In this document: in pieces, positions 27,193 to 35,575 of the stretch | How positions within the stretch are numbered: the first letter of the stretch is position 1 | How the letters are laid out: each line of letters starts with the position of its first letter | NCBI GenBank assembly: GCA_963697675.1 | Contig: CAVOOW010000006.1 | Coordinates: 1,178,001-1,242,000, forward strand | Length of the DNA stretch: 64,000 bases | Reading direction: 5' to 3' | From: CAVOOW01 sp963697675 | GTDB taxonomy: Bacteria > Actinomycetota > Actinomycetes > JACCUZ01 | Made by a program: the position numbers and the translations under genes | Notes under the pieces: model-generated | What the model saw: the letters and a program-made list of their open reading frames with translations, nothing else | Told to the model about the DNA's origin: nothing | Database searches by the model: none

Positions 27193-28510
27193 GTGGCCAC
27201 GGAGGCGCCCGGCAACGCCCACGACGCCCGAAGCGCTGTGCCCCGCACCGATCTCGTACTTGCCGACCCGCGTCTCAACGAGGCAATGCGGCGACTGGGT
27301 AGCACGACTGTCAAGGCGGCCGTCCACGAGGCCCAGGACCAGGCCCGCCGCGGCGACATCGCCGCCGCTGCAGTGGCTGATGCGGCCGTCGCCGCCCTCC
27401 CCGAGACCGCCTGCTCCATGCAGCGGGTGATCAACGCCACGGGCGTGCTGCTGCATACGAACCTCGGTCGTGCCTCGTTGTCCCAGGCTGCCATCGACGC
27501 CATGGTGGCCTCCGCCGGGCCAACCGACATCGAGCTCGACCTCGCCACCGGGCGGCGGGCCGGGCGAGGCAGGGGGGCGCTGGCCGCGCTAGCCGCAGCC
27601 GTGCCGGACGCAGAGGCAGTGCATGTGGTCAACAACGGCGCCGCCGCACTTCTGCTGGCAGCGACGGTGCTCGCGCCCGGGAAGGAGATCATCGTCAGCC
27701 GCGGAGAACTGGTCGAGATCGGCGACGGCTTCCGCATCCCGGATCTGCTGGCCAGCACGGGCGCGAGGCTGCGCGAGGTCGGCACCACCAACCGCACTAC
27801 GTTGGCCGATTACGAACAAGCGGTCGTGGCCGAGACCGGATTCGTGCTCAAGGTGCATCCCTCGAACTTCGTTGTGTCGGGCTTCACCTCGGCGGTACCG
27901 GTGGAGGCGCTGGCTGCGCTAGGGCCACCGTTGGTGTGCGACATCGGCTCCGGGCTGCTGGCCAGGAACCCGGACCTGCCGGACGAGCCGGACGCCAGAA
28001 CCACGCTGCGGGCCGGCGCTGCACTGGTCACTGCGAGCGGCGACAAGCTGCTTGGTGGCCCGCAGTGCGGCCTGCTTTTCGGCCGCGCCGAGATCGTGGA
28101 AACCCTCCGCCGTCACCCGGTGGCCCGCGCGCTCCGGGTCGACAAGCTGACGTTAGCGGCTCTTGAGGCGACGCTGCGGGGTCCGACGACACCAACCGCG
28201 TTGGCGCTGGTCTCGACCTACAGGCGATCTGTATGACCGGGCCGAGCGCCTGGCGGCCGCGCTCAATGGCGCGGGCCATGACGCCGTCGCTGTCGAAACG
28301 GAGGCGGGCGTCGGCGGCGGAGGCGCGCCGGGGGTGATCCTGCGCAGCGCTGCCGTCAGCCTGCCCGAGACCTACGCTGCTCGGCTGCGCTCGCACCGGC
28401 CGGCCGTACTCGGGCGCCTCCGATTCGGTCGGTGCTTCCTCGACCTGTACGCCGTGCCGCCCGGTGACGATCAAGCCATGCTCGAGGCGGTCATGACATG
28501 CCGGACGTGA
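27193..28510 (+). pseudogene. selA: selenocysteine synthase SelA with one apparent frameshift
   Basis: SelA converts seryl-tRNA(Sec) to selenocysteinyl-tRNA(Sec) using PLP and selenophosphate. GTG 27193 opens a frame with NATGVLLHTNLGRASLS, PTDIELDLATGRR and the PLP lysine at residue 285 in ASGDKLLGGPQCGLLFGRAE. After LTLAALEATLRGPTTPTALA the frame stops at TGA 28234-28236. The missing C-terminus (DLYDRAERLAAALNGAG through LRFGRCFLDLYAVPPGD) continues one base out of phase to TGA 28508-28510. Removing one base between about 28195 and 28225 restores a normal 438-residue SelA. Either selA is newly broken or the sequence has an error here; the intact selB, selD and tRNA-Sec favour the latter. 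Confidence 0.85.
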
Positions 28511-28592
28511 CGCAGGCCCGCCTGCTCAGCGCACACGTCCGAGCAGGATCCGGTCGCCAGATTCGGGACACTGCCTGGCTACGATCGGGCAT

Positions 28593-28688
28593 GGAGGCGT
28601 GTGTGTTCCTGGTGGGCGCCCCGGTCTTCAACACCGGTGAGCGGCGGCATCCGTCGCTGGCGGGTTCGATTCCCGTCCGCCTCCGCCA
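28593..28688 (+). tRNA. selC: tRNA-Sec (anticodon UCA)
   Basis: A 96-base tRNA including an encoded 3' GCCA. The acceptor pair is GGAGGCG (28593 on) with CGCCTCC. The anticodon stem CCGGT/ACCGG holds the loop CTTCAAC with anticodon TCA. A long variable arm (GAGCGGCGGCATCCGTCGCT) is followed by the T arm GGCGGGTTCGATTCCCGTC. The long variable arm, UCA anticodon and position between selA and selB identify selC. Confidence 0.96.
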
Positions 28689-28776
28689 CGCCCATTCGCG
28701 GCCCTCGAACCAGGCCTGTTGGACCGCACCCCATGTCGTCATCGGACGCCGAACGCGTCAGAGCCGTGATGCTCTT

Positions 28777-30534
28777 ATGCACGTCATAGCCACTGCCGGG
28801 CATGTCGACCATGGCAAGTCCACGCTGGTGCGTGCGCTGACCGGGATGGAGCCCGACCGCTGGGCCGAGGAGCGGCGCCGTGGCCTGACCATCGACCTCG
28901 GGTACGCCTGGACGACGCTTCGATCCGGCGAAACCCTCGCGTTCGTCGACGTACCGGGTCACCAACGCTTCATTGCCAACACCCTGGCCGGCATTGGCCC
29001 AGCTCCCGCGGTGCTCTTCGTGGTCGCCGCCGACCAAGGCTGGCGCCAGCAGTCCGAGGAGCATCTCGGCGCCGTCGACGCCCTAGCTATCACCCATGGG
29101 CTGCTCGCCGTCACGCGCTGCGACCTCGCCGATCCAGAGCCGACCATGATCGAGGCGCTCGAGATCTTGGCGCAGTCAAGTTTGGGCGAGGTCGAGGCGG
29201 TCGCTGTTTCCGGCTCGACCGGAGTTGGGCTCGACGAGCTCCGAGCCGCCCTCGGTCGACTTGTGGCGCGACTGCCTGCACCCGAGGCCTCGGGCCGCGT
29301 CCGGCTGTGGATAGACCGCGCCTTTACCATCCGCGGCAGCGGCGTCGTGGTCACGGGCACGCTCGGCGCCGGTCGCCTCCGAGCCGGTGACGAGTTGCAG
29401 CTTCGCGACAGGATCGTACGAGTGCGCGGCCTGCAGTGCCTGGGCCGGCCGAGCACTGAGGTCTCCGCAGTCGCCAGAGTCGCGGTCAACCTGCGCGACG
29501 TCGCCCTCGACGACGTGCGGAGAGGCGACGCACTCCTCACACCCGGCGCCTGGCGGACGACCAGAGAGCTCGACGTCCGGATGTCGCGAAACCCACGTGA
29601 CATGCCTGGCGAGCAGTTGCTGCATCTAGGAACCGCCGCGCTACCCGTCCACCTGCGACCCCTCGGAAGTGACACCGCACGACTGATCCTGCGCGACGAA
29701 GTCGCGCTCGGGACAGGTGATCGAGGTGTGCTGCGTTCACCTGCCACGCCGGTGACCGGTGCGGGCGTGCTCATTCTCGACGCGGACCCGCCAGCTATCC
29801 GCCGACGTGGCGCGGCCCGCGCTCGGGCCGCTGCTCTCGAGCAGGCGACCGGCCTGCTCGAGCTCGCGGCCGAGGTCGAGCGGCGAGGAGCTGTCCGGCG
29901 AGCCGAGCTGGTTGCCCTTGGAGTGCCGCTCGACGACGTCGAGGAAGTTCATGTCGCCGGCGACTGGTTGGTCGCACGTCGCCAGTGGGCGGAATGGTGC
30001 CAGGCACTTGGGGAGGCGGTGGACACCCACGCGCGCAACGAACCTCTTGCGACAGGCCTGCCGCACGAGGCTGCCCGCCGAGCGTTGGCGTTACCTGATA
30101 TCCGACTACTTCAACCGCTTCTGGAATCGACCGGGTTGGAGAGCGCCGACGGCCGGGTCCGTCGCCCGGGGACGGTACCCCGGTTGGGGGCAGCCGAGTC
30201 CGGGCTGCAACAACTCGAGCAACGGCTATCCGTCGACGCATTCGATGCTCCCGAGCGGCACGACATCGAGGCCCTCGGCCTTGGCCCGCGAGAACTCGCA
30301 GCCGCAGCGGGCGCCGGGCGCATCCTGCGCCTCCCCGGCGAGGTTGTGCTCCTCCCTGATACGCCGGCGCGCGCGATGCGGATTCTTGCCGAGCTCTCGC
30401 AACCGTTCACGACCAGTGCCGCCCGCCAGTCGCTCGGCGCGACCCGACGGGTGACAATTCCGCTGCTCGAACACCTTGACGGCCTGGGGTGGACGCGACG
30501 CCTCGACGCGTCGCGCCGGGAAGTCGTCCGGTGA
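28777..30534 (+). CDS. selB: selenocysteine-specific elongation factor SelB
   Basis: A 585-residue SelB, which carries Sec-tRNA to UGA codons and binds the SECIS hairpin of the mRNA. The GTPase domain begins MHVIATAGHVDHGKSTLVRA with DVPGHQRFI and TRCDLAD; EF-Tu-like beta-barrel domains follow (RVRLWIDRAFTIRGSGVVVT). The C-terminal about 190 residues form the winged-helix RNA-binding part (ERRGAVRRAELVALGVPLDD, APERHDIEALGLGPRELAAA). ATG 28777 starts the GTPase motif directly; the open frame upstream merely runs through selC. Its stop is 24 bp from the convergent UGA-containing gene. Confidence 0.95.
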   Translation: MHVIATAGHVDHGKSTLVRALTGMEPDRWAEERRRGLTIDLGYAWTTLRSGETLAFVDVPGHQRFIANTLAGIGPAPAVLFVVAADQGWRQQSEEHLGAVDALAITHGLLAVTRCDLADPEPTMIEALEILAQSSLGEVEAVAVSGSTGVGLDELRAALGRLVARLPAPEASGRVRLWIDRAFTIRGSGVVVTGTLGAGRLRAGDELQLRDRIVRVRGLQCLGRPSTEVSAVARVAVNLRDVALDDVRRGDALLTPGAWRTTRELDVRMSRNPRDMPGEQLLHLGTAALPVHLRPLGSDTARLILRDEVALGTGDRGVLRSPATPVTGAGVLILDADPPAIRRRGAARARAAALEQATGLLELAAEVERRGAVRRAELVALGVPLDDVEEVHVAGDWLVARRQWAEWCQALGEAVDTHARNEPLATGLPHEAARRALALPDIRLLQPLLESTGLESADGRVRRPGTVPRLGAAESGLQQLEQRLSVDAFDAPERHDIEALGLGPRELAAAAGAGRILRLPGEVVLLPDTPARAMRILAELSQPFTTSAARQSLGATRRVTIPLLEHLDGLGWTRRLDASRREVVR

Positions 30535-30558
30535 CGTCGCGAGCCCTATCGGCGGCTG

Positions 30559-31446
30559 TTAGCCCTCAAGGAAGACGCCGTTGCGCTCGCGTCCCATCAT
30601 GGCGTAGCCGAGGTTGGTGTTCGCTGCGTGGGACTTGAAGCTGAACCCAAGTCCGGATCCACTGAACGACCCAGTCGAACGCGCGCGAGCGAAACTGCCT
30701 AAGAACGCCGCCGGGTCGGTGGGCGGCACGGTGGAGCCCTTGCCGCGAGGTTGCCGGTGCTCGATGGCCTCCCACTTGACAGTGAAACTGACGGTCGCGG
30801 GAACCATGTTCGGTCCCCCGAACTGGAAGCTGTCGATGACCGAAACATCGCGGGCTTCCAGGGTCGCGCGTCGCCCGTCATGACTCACCTTGAAGGCGTC
30901 CTGGGGGATCGGAACCACCCAGAACAACCCTGACGGCTGAACGCCACCGTTGTAGTCGTGCACCTGAGAGCCCGAACCGGGCTCGAAGAGATCAATTCAA
31001 ACGAAACCGAATGCGCCGTGTTGCGCCGTGCCGTCCGCGGCGATGTAGCGCCCACGGAAGGCACGCATGTCGGTCTCCAGGTTGTACTGCTTGCCGTCGC
31101 TACCCGTGGCCGTCCCGGCGTGGAAGGCCAGGCTGGTGAAACCGGATCGGTCGGTGATAGCGCTGGGGTCAACGTCTAGACCCTGCAGCGTGAGCCCGCT
31201 GTATGGCAACGTGATCTCCGGTGACCCCGGCGCCCAGACGTGTATCCCGGGTAGCCCGGGGTCGAAACCGCCAGGGATCGGCTGCGGCTGCGGCAAAACG
31301 CCGCTCCGTTCGTGAGCCTGCGCGGGAGTGGCGACGCCAACGCTGGATCCAACAACCGCCGCGGCACCGGCAAACGCTCCGTACTTCAGGACGTCTCTGC
31401 GGCCTGGCTTGTCTGGGGATACCCCGGCATTTGCGCTGACACCCAT
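30559..31446 (-). CDS. Tat-exported protein with one in-frame UGA: selenoprotein candidate or nonsense mutant
   Basis: From ATG 31444-31446 (GGAGG five bases upstream) one frame of 296 codons runs to the stop at 30559, interrupted only by TGA at 30997-30999, codon 150. Before it are a twin-arginine signal (GRRDVLKYGAFAGAAAVVGS) and DMRAFRGRYIAADGTAQHGA then FGFV. After it come IDLFEPGSGSQVHDYNGGVQ, SGLFWVVPIPQDAFKV and 110 more conserved-looking residues. The mature protein has no Cys. The UGA is followed by a hairpin at SECIS distance, and the gene is convergent with selB. A Trp codon (TGG) mutated to TGA is the main alternative. I recognise no family; a secreted beta-rich protein is my guess. 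Confidence 0.6.
30968..30999 (-). promoter_or_regulatory. UGA plus SECIS-like hairpin
   Basis: On the mRNA strand the UGA (30999-30997) is followed by 12 bases and then GAGCCCG, a three-base loop GUU and CGGGCUC, a perfect 7-bp stem (30984-30968). The loop starts 20 bases after the UGA and begins with G. This agrees with the general bacterial SECIS pattern as I recall it: a short stem, a small loop with an early G, and a loop about 16-37 bases after UGA. GC-rich DNA makes such stems by chance fairly often. Confidence 0.45.
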
Positions 31447-31899
31447 ATCGCCCTCCGGCGTAGGACGGCCGCTCATCAGGGCGACCGCGAGGGGTTGCGA
31501 CGCCTTCAGAGTTCTCCTGGCGCCGGGGGGTGTCAAGGCCCTGGCGACGGCGGCCGGAAGGTTCAGCGTCGTAACCGGCATAGCTCGCCTTTTGGCGCGG
31601 ACCCGGGCAACCCAGCCACGGCGTGCAGCACGTGAGAGCGTTCTCGGCCACGTCCACGGCATTCAAGGAGAAAGACGCCTGATACATCTGTTCGCGGGCG
31701 CTCCCGTGTGTTGCTCTTGACTCGTACCGGCACCTGCTGGCATGGAGTCTGGTCGCGTTGGGGTGATGGAATCGGCGGCCTGCACGGGGCTCTCAGGTGC
31801 GATCACTTCGGGCCGGGCTCTGCGATGAGCGGCCACTCTCGCTACCCGAGTCGACGGATCAACGTGACATCGGATCCAGGAGCCTTTGCGGGAGGACAC
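31447..31899. other. divergent intergenic region, 453 bp
   Basis: This lies between the UGA-containing gene and the flavoprotein cluster. A weak promoter-like TTGACT near 31720 is followed about 17 bases later by GCATGG, facing the cluster. I see no RNA gene and no convincing reading frame; longer in-frame starts exist for both flanking genes but lack ribosome-binding sites. Confidence 0.3.
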
Positions 31900-33030
31900 G
31901 TGACTTACGAACGGGCGCTGACGGACGTTGTAGATGAAGTGATAGCACCCGGTGCCGTCGAGGTGGATCGCTCCGGGTCGTTCCCCCGCCGCCAGATCGA
32001 GGCGCTGGGGGCGGCAGGACTGCTGGGCCTGACCGTGCCCGCGGAGTTGGGCGGTGGTGGGCAAGGGATGCGGGCCGCGGCAATTGTCGTCCGCGAGTTG
32101 GGAGCCGCGTGCGGCTCGACGGCCATGATCGTGATGATGCACTACAGCGCGACCGCGGCCCTGGTTGCTGGAAACCGACAGGAAACGTTGCGTGAGATTG
32201 CCACCGGCCGGCATCTGACGACGTTGGCGTTTTCCGAGTTTGGCTCCCGGAGTCACTTTTGGGCCCCGGTCAGCACCGCGACGGCTGAGGGCGACGACGT
32301 GCTGCTTGATGCACAGAAGAGCTGGGTGACGGCTGCCGGGGAGGCCGACAGCTACGTCTGGTCCAGCCGGCCGCTTGCCGTCGCCGGGCCGATGACGTTG
32401 TGGCTTGTCCCGTCCAACGCTGAAGGTCTGCGTGTGCCGTCACCCTTTGACGGGCTCGGGCTTCGCGGGAATGCGTCATCCCCGGTGACGGCCGACGGTG
32501 TCCGCGTGAAATCTGCAGCGATGCTCGGTGCTGACGGTGCAGGATTGGATCTTGCGTTGTCGACAGTGCTCCCACTTTTCCTTGTCCTGAACGCGTCGGC
32601 CAGCGTCGGCCTGATGAAAGCCGTAGCCGCCGAGACCGCCGAGCACTTGCAGAAAACTCAGTTACAGCACCTCTCGCAGTCGTTGGCGCAGCAGGCCGGA
32701 CCGAGGGCGCATCTGGCGCAGCTGCGCATCGAAGCCGACCGCAGCCGTGCGTTTGTCGATGACACCATCACCGCGGTGGAGGACGGTCGCCAAGACGCGA
32801 TGGTCCAGGTGCTGGGAGTAAAGGCCGCGGCGGCTGAGGCCGCCGCGTATGCGGCCGACCTCGCGCTGCGCGCATGCGGTGGGTCGGCGTTCCGCAAGGA
32901 GTCACCAATCGAACGCCGGTTCCGCGACTCGCGGGCCGCGCGAGTCATGGCCCCGACGACGGAAGCGTTGCACGACTTCGTCGGTCGGGTCCTGTGCGGA
33001 CTTCCGCTGCTCGATGAAGCGCCGGCGTGA
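31900..33030 (+). CDS. acyl-CoA dehydrogenase-fold flavoprotein, probable monooxygenase type
   Basis: A 376-residue protein of the acyl-CoA dehydrogenase superfamily, with FPRRQIEALGAAGLLGLTVP, the FAD-region TLAFSEFGSRSHFWAPVSTA and SWVTAAGEADSYVW, and a C-terminal helical part ending RFRDSRAARVMAPTTEALHD. True dehydrogenases have an IYEGT-type catalytic Glu near that position; here the aligned stretch is VMAPTT, so acid-base dehydrogenation is unlikely. Relatives lacking this Glu include flavin-dependent monooxygenases such as DszC. GTG 31900 follows GGGAGGA at ideal spacing and was preferred to upstream starts. The stop overlaps the next gene (GTGA). Confidence 0.8.
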   Translation: MTYERALTDVVDEVIAPGAVEVDRSGSFPRRQIEALGAAGLLGLTVPAELGGGGQGMRAAAIVVRELGAACGSTAMIVMMHYSATAALVAGNRQETLREIATGRHLTTLAFSEFGSRSHFWAPVSTATAEGDDVLLDAQKSWVTAAGEADSYVWSSRPLAVAGPMTLWLVPSNAEGLRVPSPFDGLGLRGNASSPVTADGVRVKSAAMLGADGAGLDLALSTVLPLFLVLNASASVGLMKAVAAETAEHLQKTQLQHLSQSLAQQAGPRAHLAQLRIEADRSRAFVDDTITAVEDGRQDAMVQVLGVKAAAAEAAAYAADLALRACGGSAFRKESPIERRFRDSRAARVMAPTTEALHDFVGRVLCGLPLLDEAPA

Positions 33031-33884
33031 CCGCCCCGTTCACGCTGGCAGCCGTCGCCTACGACCCGAAGGTCGTGACCATCTGGGACGGTTTCCGCCA
33101 CTGGCTGCTCGGTCAGGGCATCGAGTTTGACTATGTCCTGTACTCGAACTATGAACGCCAAGTCATCGCCCTGCTCGAGGGCAGGGTCGACGTGGCATGG
33201 AATTCCCCACTCGCCTGGGTGCGCTCCCGTCGCCTCGCAGAAACCCGACACGTTCCGGTGCGACCGGTGGCCATGCGCGACACCGACTGTGGACTTACGT
33301 CGGTTGTCGTGGTTCGGGGGGACTCGACGGTGGAATCCGTGCCACAGCTACGCGGCCTGGCGGTGGCCACCGGTGCGATCGACTCGCCCCAGGCCACGCT
33401 CCTGCCTTTGTCCCTGCTGCGCGCCGCCGGGCTACAGCCGTACGTCGATGTCCAGGTCCATCGGTTTGACGTAGGTGTGGGGCTCCATGGTGACCACATC
33501 GGCGGCGAACGAGACGCCGCACGCGCACTCGCGGCCGGCGACGTCGACGCAGCATGCATCTCGGATTCGAGCCTGCTCCTGTTGGCTCAGGAGGGAACGC
33601 TGCCATCCGGCTCGGTCAGAGTCGTCGGGCAAACCGCACCGTATGACCACTGCAACATGACCGCTGGGCCATCGGCCGACTCGGATCTGCTCCAAAGGTT
33701 CTGCGAGCTCCTATTCAGCATGTCCTATGCCGACCCGAAACTGCGACCGCTGTTGGACCTCGAAGGTCTCAAGGAGTGGCGGCGCCCACGTACCGAGGGC
33801 TACAACGCGCTCGAGCGCGCCGTCGACGAGGCGTCCTTCTACGACACTCGGGGAGAAATTCGTGCAGACGAGTATCGACCTTGA
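33027..33884 (+). CDS. PhnD/SsuA-like substrate-binding protein without signal peptide
   Basis: A 285-residue periplasmic-binding-protein fold starting MTAPFTLAAVAYDPKVVTIW, with SNYERQVIALLEGRVDVAWN SPLAW, VESVPQLRGLAVATGAIDSP and ARALAAGDVDAACISDSSLL. This pattern matches phosphonate/sulfonate/thiamine-precursor binding proteins. Unlike transport versions it has no signal sequence or lipobox, and no ABC permease or ATPase is nearby, so it probably works in the cytosol as an enzyme or ligand sensor. It overlaps the upstream flavoprotein gene by 4 bp and the downstream diiron gene by 23 bp, showing tight coupling. Confidence 0.75.
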   Translation: MTAPFTLAAVAYDPKVVTIWDGFRHWLLGQGIEFDYVLYSNYERQVIALLEGRVDVAWNSPLAWVRSRRLAETRHVPVRPVAMRDTDCGLTSVVVVRGDSTVESVPQLRGLAVATGAIDSPQATLLPLSLLRAAGLQPYVDVQVHRFDVGVGLHGDHIGGERDAARALAAGDVDAACISDSSLLLLAQEGTLPSGSVRVVGQTAPYDHCNMTAGPSADSDLLQRFCELLFSMSYADPKLRPLLDLEGLKEWRRPRTEGYNALERAVDEASFYDTRGEIRADEYRP

Positions 33885-35040
33885 CCAGCTCGGACTGGAC
33901 GGCGGCGGGCAGCTGCTGCTCAGCCGGGCGCTCGCGGGCCTTCCCACCGGTTCGCGTCTCGCCGTTCGTGGCAAACACCCAGCACTCCGGGTGCACCTGG
34001 CAGCCTGGTGCCGCGCACAGGGTCACGCCTTTCATGACAGCCCGGAGCGACCCGCGATAGTAAAGGGCACAGCGCAGGACAGTCGCTGGCGTGGCGCCGC
34101 GCGCGCCGGTGATCCATTCGGACCACCGGACGCGCACGCCGACAAGCACTGGGGCCTTGCCGCCCGCGGTGCTCTGGTCGAACCCGGGGGACCCCCGCTC
34201 GTCACCGACCTGGTCGACCGGGAATGGGTCTGGGCCGACATCGCACCACGGTTGTACGCGGCCGCGGCAGCCGGCCAATGGGATCCGACAGCCGCCGTGG
34301 ACTGGATGGCACCGCTGACGATCCCAGATGACATCGAGACGGCCACCGTCCAGATCATGACGTTCCTGGTCGAAAACGAGCAGGCAGCCTTGATCATCCC
34401 CGCACGCCTGCTCGGCCGGCTCCACCCTCATTTCCGTGAAGTGATGCAGCTCCTCGCTGTTCAGGCAGCCGATGAGGCGCGCCACGTCGAAGTCTTCACC
34501 CGTCGTGCGCTGTTGCACCGCGAGGAGATGGGGGTATCCGGGGCAGGCGGCCGCGCATCCTTGCAAACGCTGCTCGACGAGCCGGACTTCACCCTTTCGG
34601 CCTTCCTGCTGTCAGTGCTCGGGGAGGGCACGTTCCTCGACCTCCTACGGTTCCTGCACCAGTACGCGCCCGATCCCATCACCGCCCGAATCGCCAGGCT
34701 GGTTCTACAGGACGAGGCGCGCCACGTTGCCTTCGGCGTTGCCCACACCGCCCACGTCGCGCGCGCCGACCCCGCCTTCCTTGGCCGGTTGCGCACCGCT
34801 GTGGAACGACGTCACTCCACGCTGCTCGACACCGCGGGACTGAACCAAGACGTGCGCGACTCCCTCGTCATCGTCGCGGCTGGGTCCTGGACACCCGACG
34901 CAGTCAGCCACGGCTGGAACGCAGTCCAGCAGCTGCAACGAGCCATGGACGAGGGGCGTCGGCGCCGACTCGCCCACATCGGGTTCCCACCAGATGAGGC
35001 CGCTGAACTATCCGCAATGCACACCCGCAACTTCATGTGA
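33862..35040 (+). CDS. TusA-like plus ferritin-like diiron protein
   Basis: A 392-residue fusion. The first about 75 residues look like a TusA/SirA sulfur-carrier domain (LDQLGLDGGGQLLLSRALAG, GSRLAVRGKHPALRVHLAAW then CRAQGH), but the usual CPxP cysteine is replaced by GGGQ. The rest is a four-helix diiron domain: ENEQA supplies the first Glu, DEARH at 204-208 and 284-288 are two identical ExxH motifs 80 residues apart, and SVLGEGTF supplies the other Glu. It is probably an oxidase or oxygenase. GTG 33862 follows GGGGAGA and overlaps the upstream gene. Context suggests oxidation of a sulfur or selenium compound. Confidence 0.72.
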   Translation: MQTSIDLDQLGLDGGGQLLLSRALAGLPTGSRLAVRGKHPALRVHLAAWCRAQGHAFHDSPERPAIVKGTAQDSRWRGAARAGDPFGPPDAHADKHWGLAARGALVEPGGPPLVTDLVDREWVWADIAPRLYAAAAAGQWDPTAAVDWMAPLTIPDDIETATVQIMTFLVENEQAALIIPARLLGRLHPHFREVMQLLAVQAADEARHVEVFTRRALLHREEMGVSGAGGRASLQTLLDEPDFTLSAFLLSVLGEGTFLDLLRFLHQYAPDPITARIARLVLQDEARHVAFGVAHTAHVARADPAFLGRLRTAVERRHSTLLDTAGLNQDVRDSLVIVAAGSWTPDAVSHGWNAVQQLQRAMDEGRRRRLAHIGFPPDEAAELSAMHTRNFM

Positions 35041-35166
35041 CGTCCGTTTCCAAGCGTCGGACAAGGCCTTGGCTGGCTGGGCTCGACGTCATCGGTCCTA
35101 CGCATTACCTCCCGTGGAGACTGACAGCAGCCGGTGCTCGGCGTACCTTCACGGCGAGGAGGAGTC

Positions 35167-35550
35167 ATGGTCGACACGACACATCCCAGCGCCATCGACT
35201 GCCTGCTCGTCGCCGTCCGCGCCGGCCTGGACCGGGTCCAGCCAGCCGAGCTCGCCGACGCGATGGCGGCCGGCGCCATCGTCGTGGATATCCGCCCGGT
35301 CGAGCAGCGCCACCGCGACGGTACTCTGCCCGGTGCGTTGGTCATCGACCGCAACGTCCTCGAGTGGCGACTGGACCCGAGCAGCCCGCACCGCATCCCC
35401 GAGGCGACCAACGCAGAGCGGCGGATCATCGTGGTTTGCAACGAGGGGTTCAGCTCCAGCCTGGCCGCTGCCACGCTGCGCCAACTCGGCCTGCCGCACG
35501 CCACCGACCTTGACGGCGGCTTCCAGGCGTGGCGGCGCACCGTTCCGTAG
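35167..35550 (+). CDS. rhodanese-like sulfurtransferase
   Basis: A 127-residue single rhodanese domain: MVDTTHPSAIDCLLVAVRAG, VDIRPVEQRHRDGTLPGALV and the active-site loop VVCNEGFSSSLAAATLRQLG with the persulfide-carrying Cys. The end is LDGGFQAWRRTVP. Such proteins move sulfane sulfur (or selenium) between carriers. ATG 35167 follows GAGGAG. It is fourth in the flavoprotein/binding-protein/diiron cluster, 126 bp after the third gene. Catalytic Cys and loop length are intact. Confidence 0.9.
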   Translation: MVDTTHPSAIDCLLVAVRAGLDRVQPAELADAMAAGAIVVDIRPVEQRHRDGTLPGALVIDRNVLEWRLDPSSPHRIPEATNAERRIIVVCNEGFSSSLAAATLRQLGLPHATDLDGGFQAWRRTVP

Positions 35551-35575
35551 ATGTGCCATAGCGGCGAGGGCCCAG

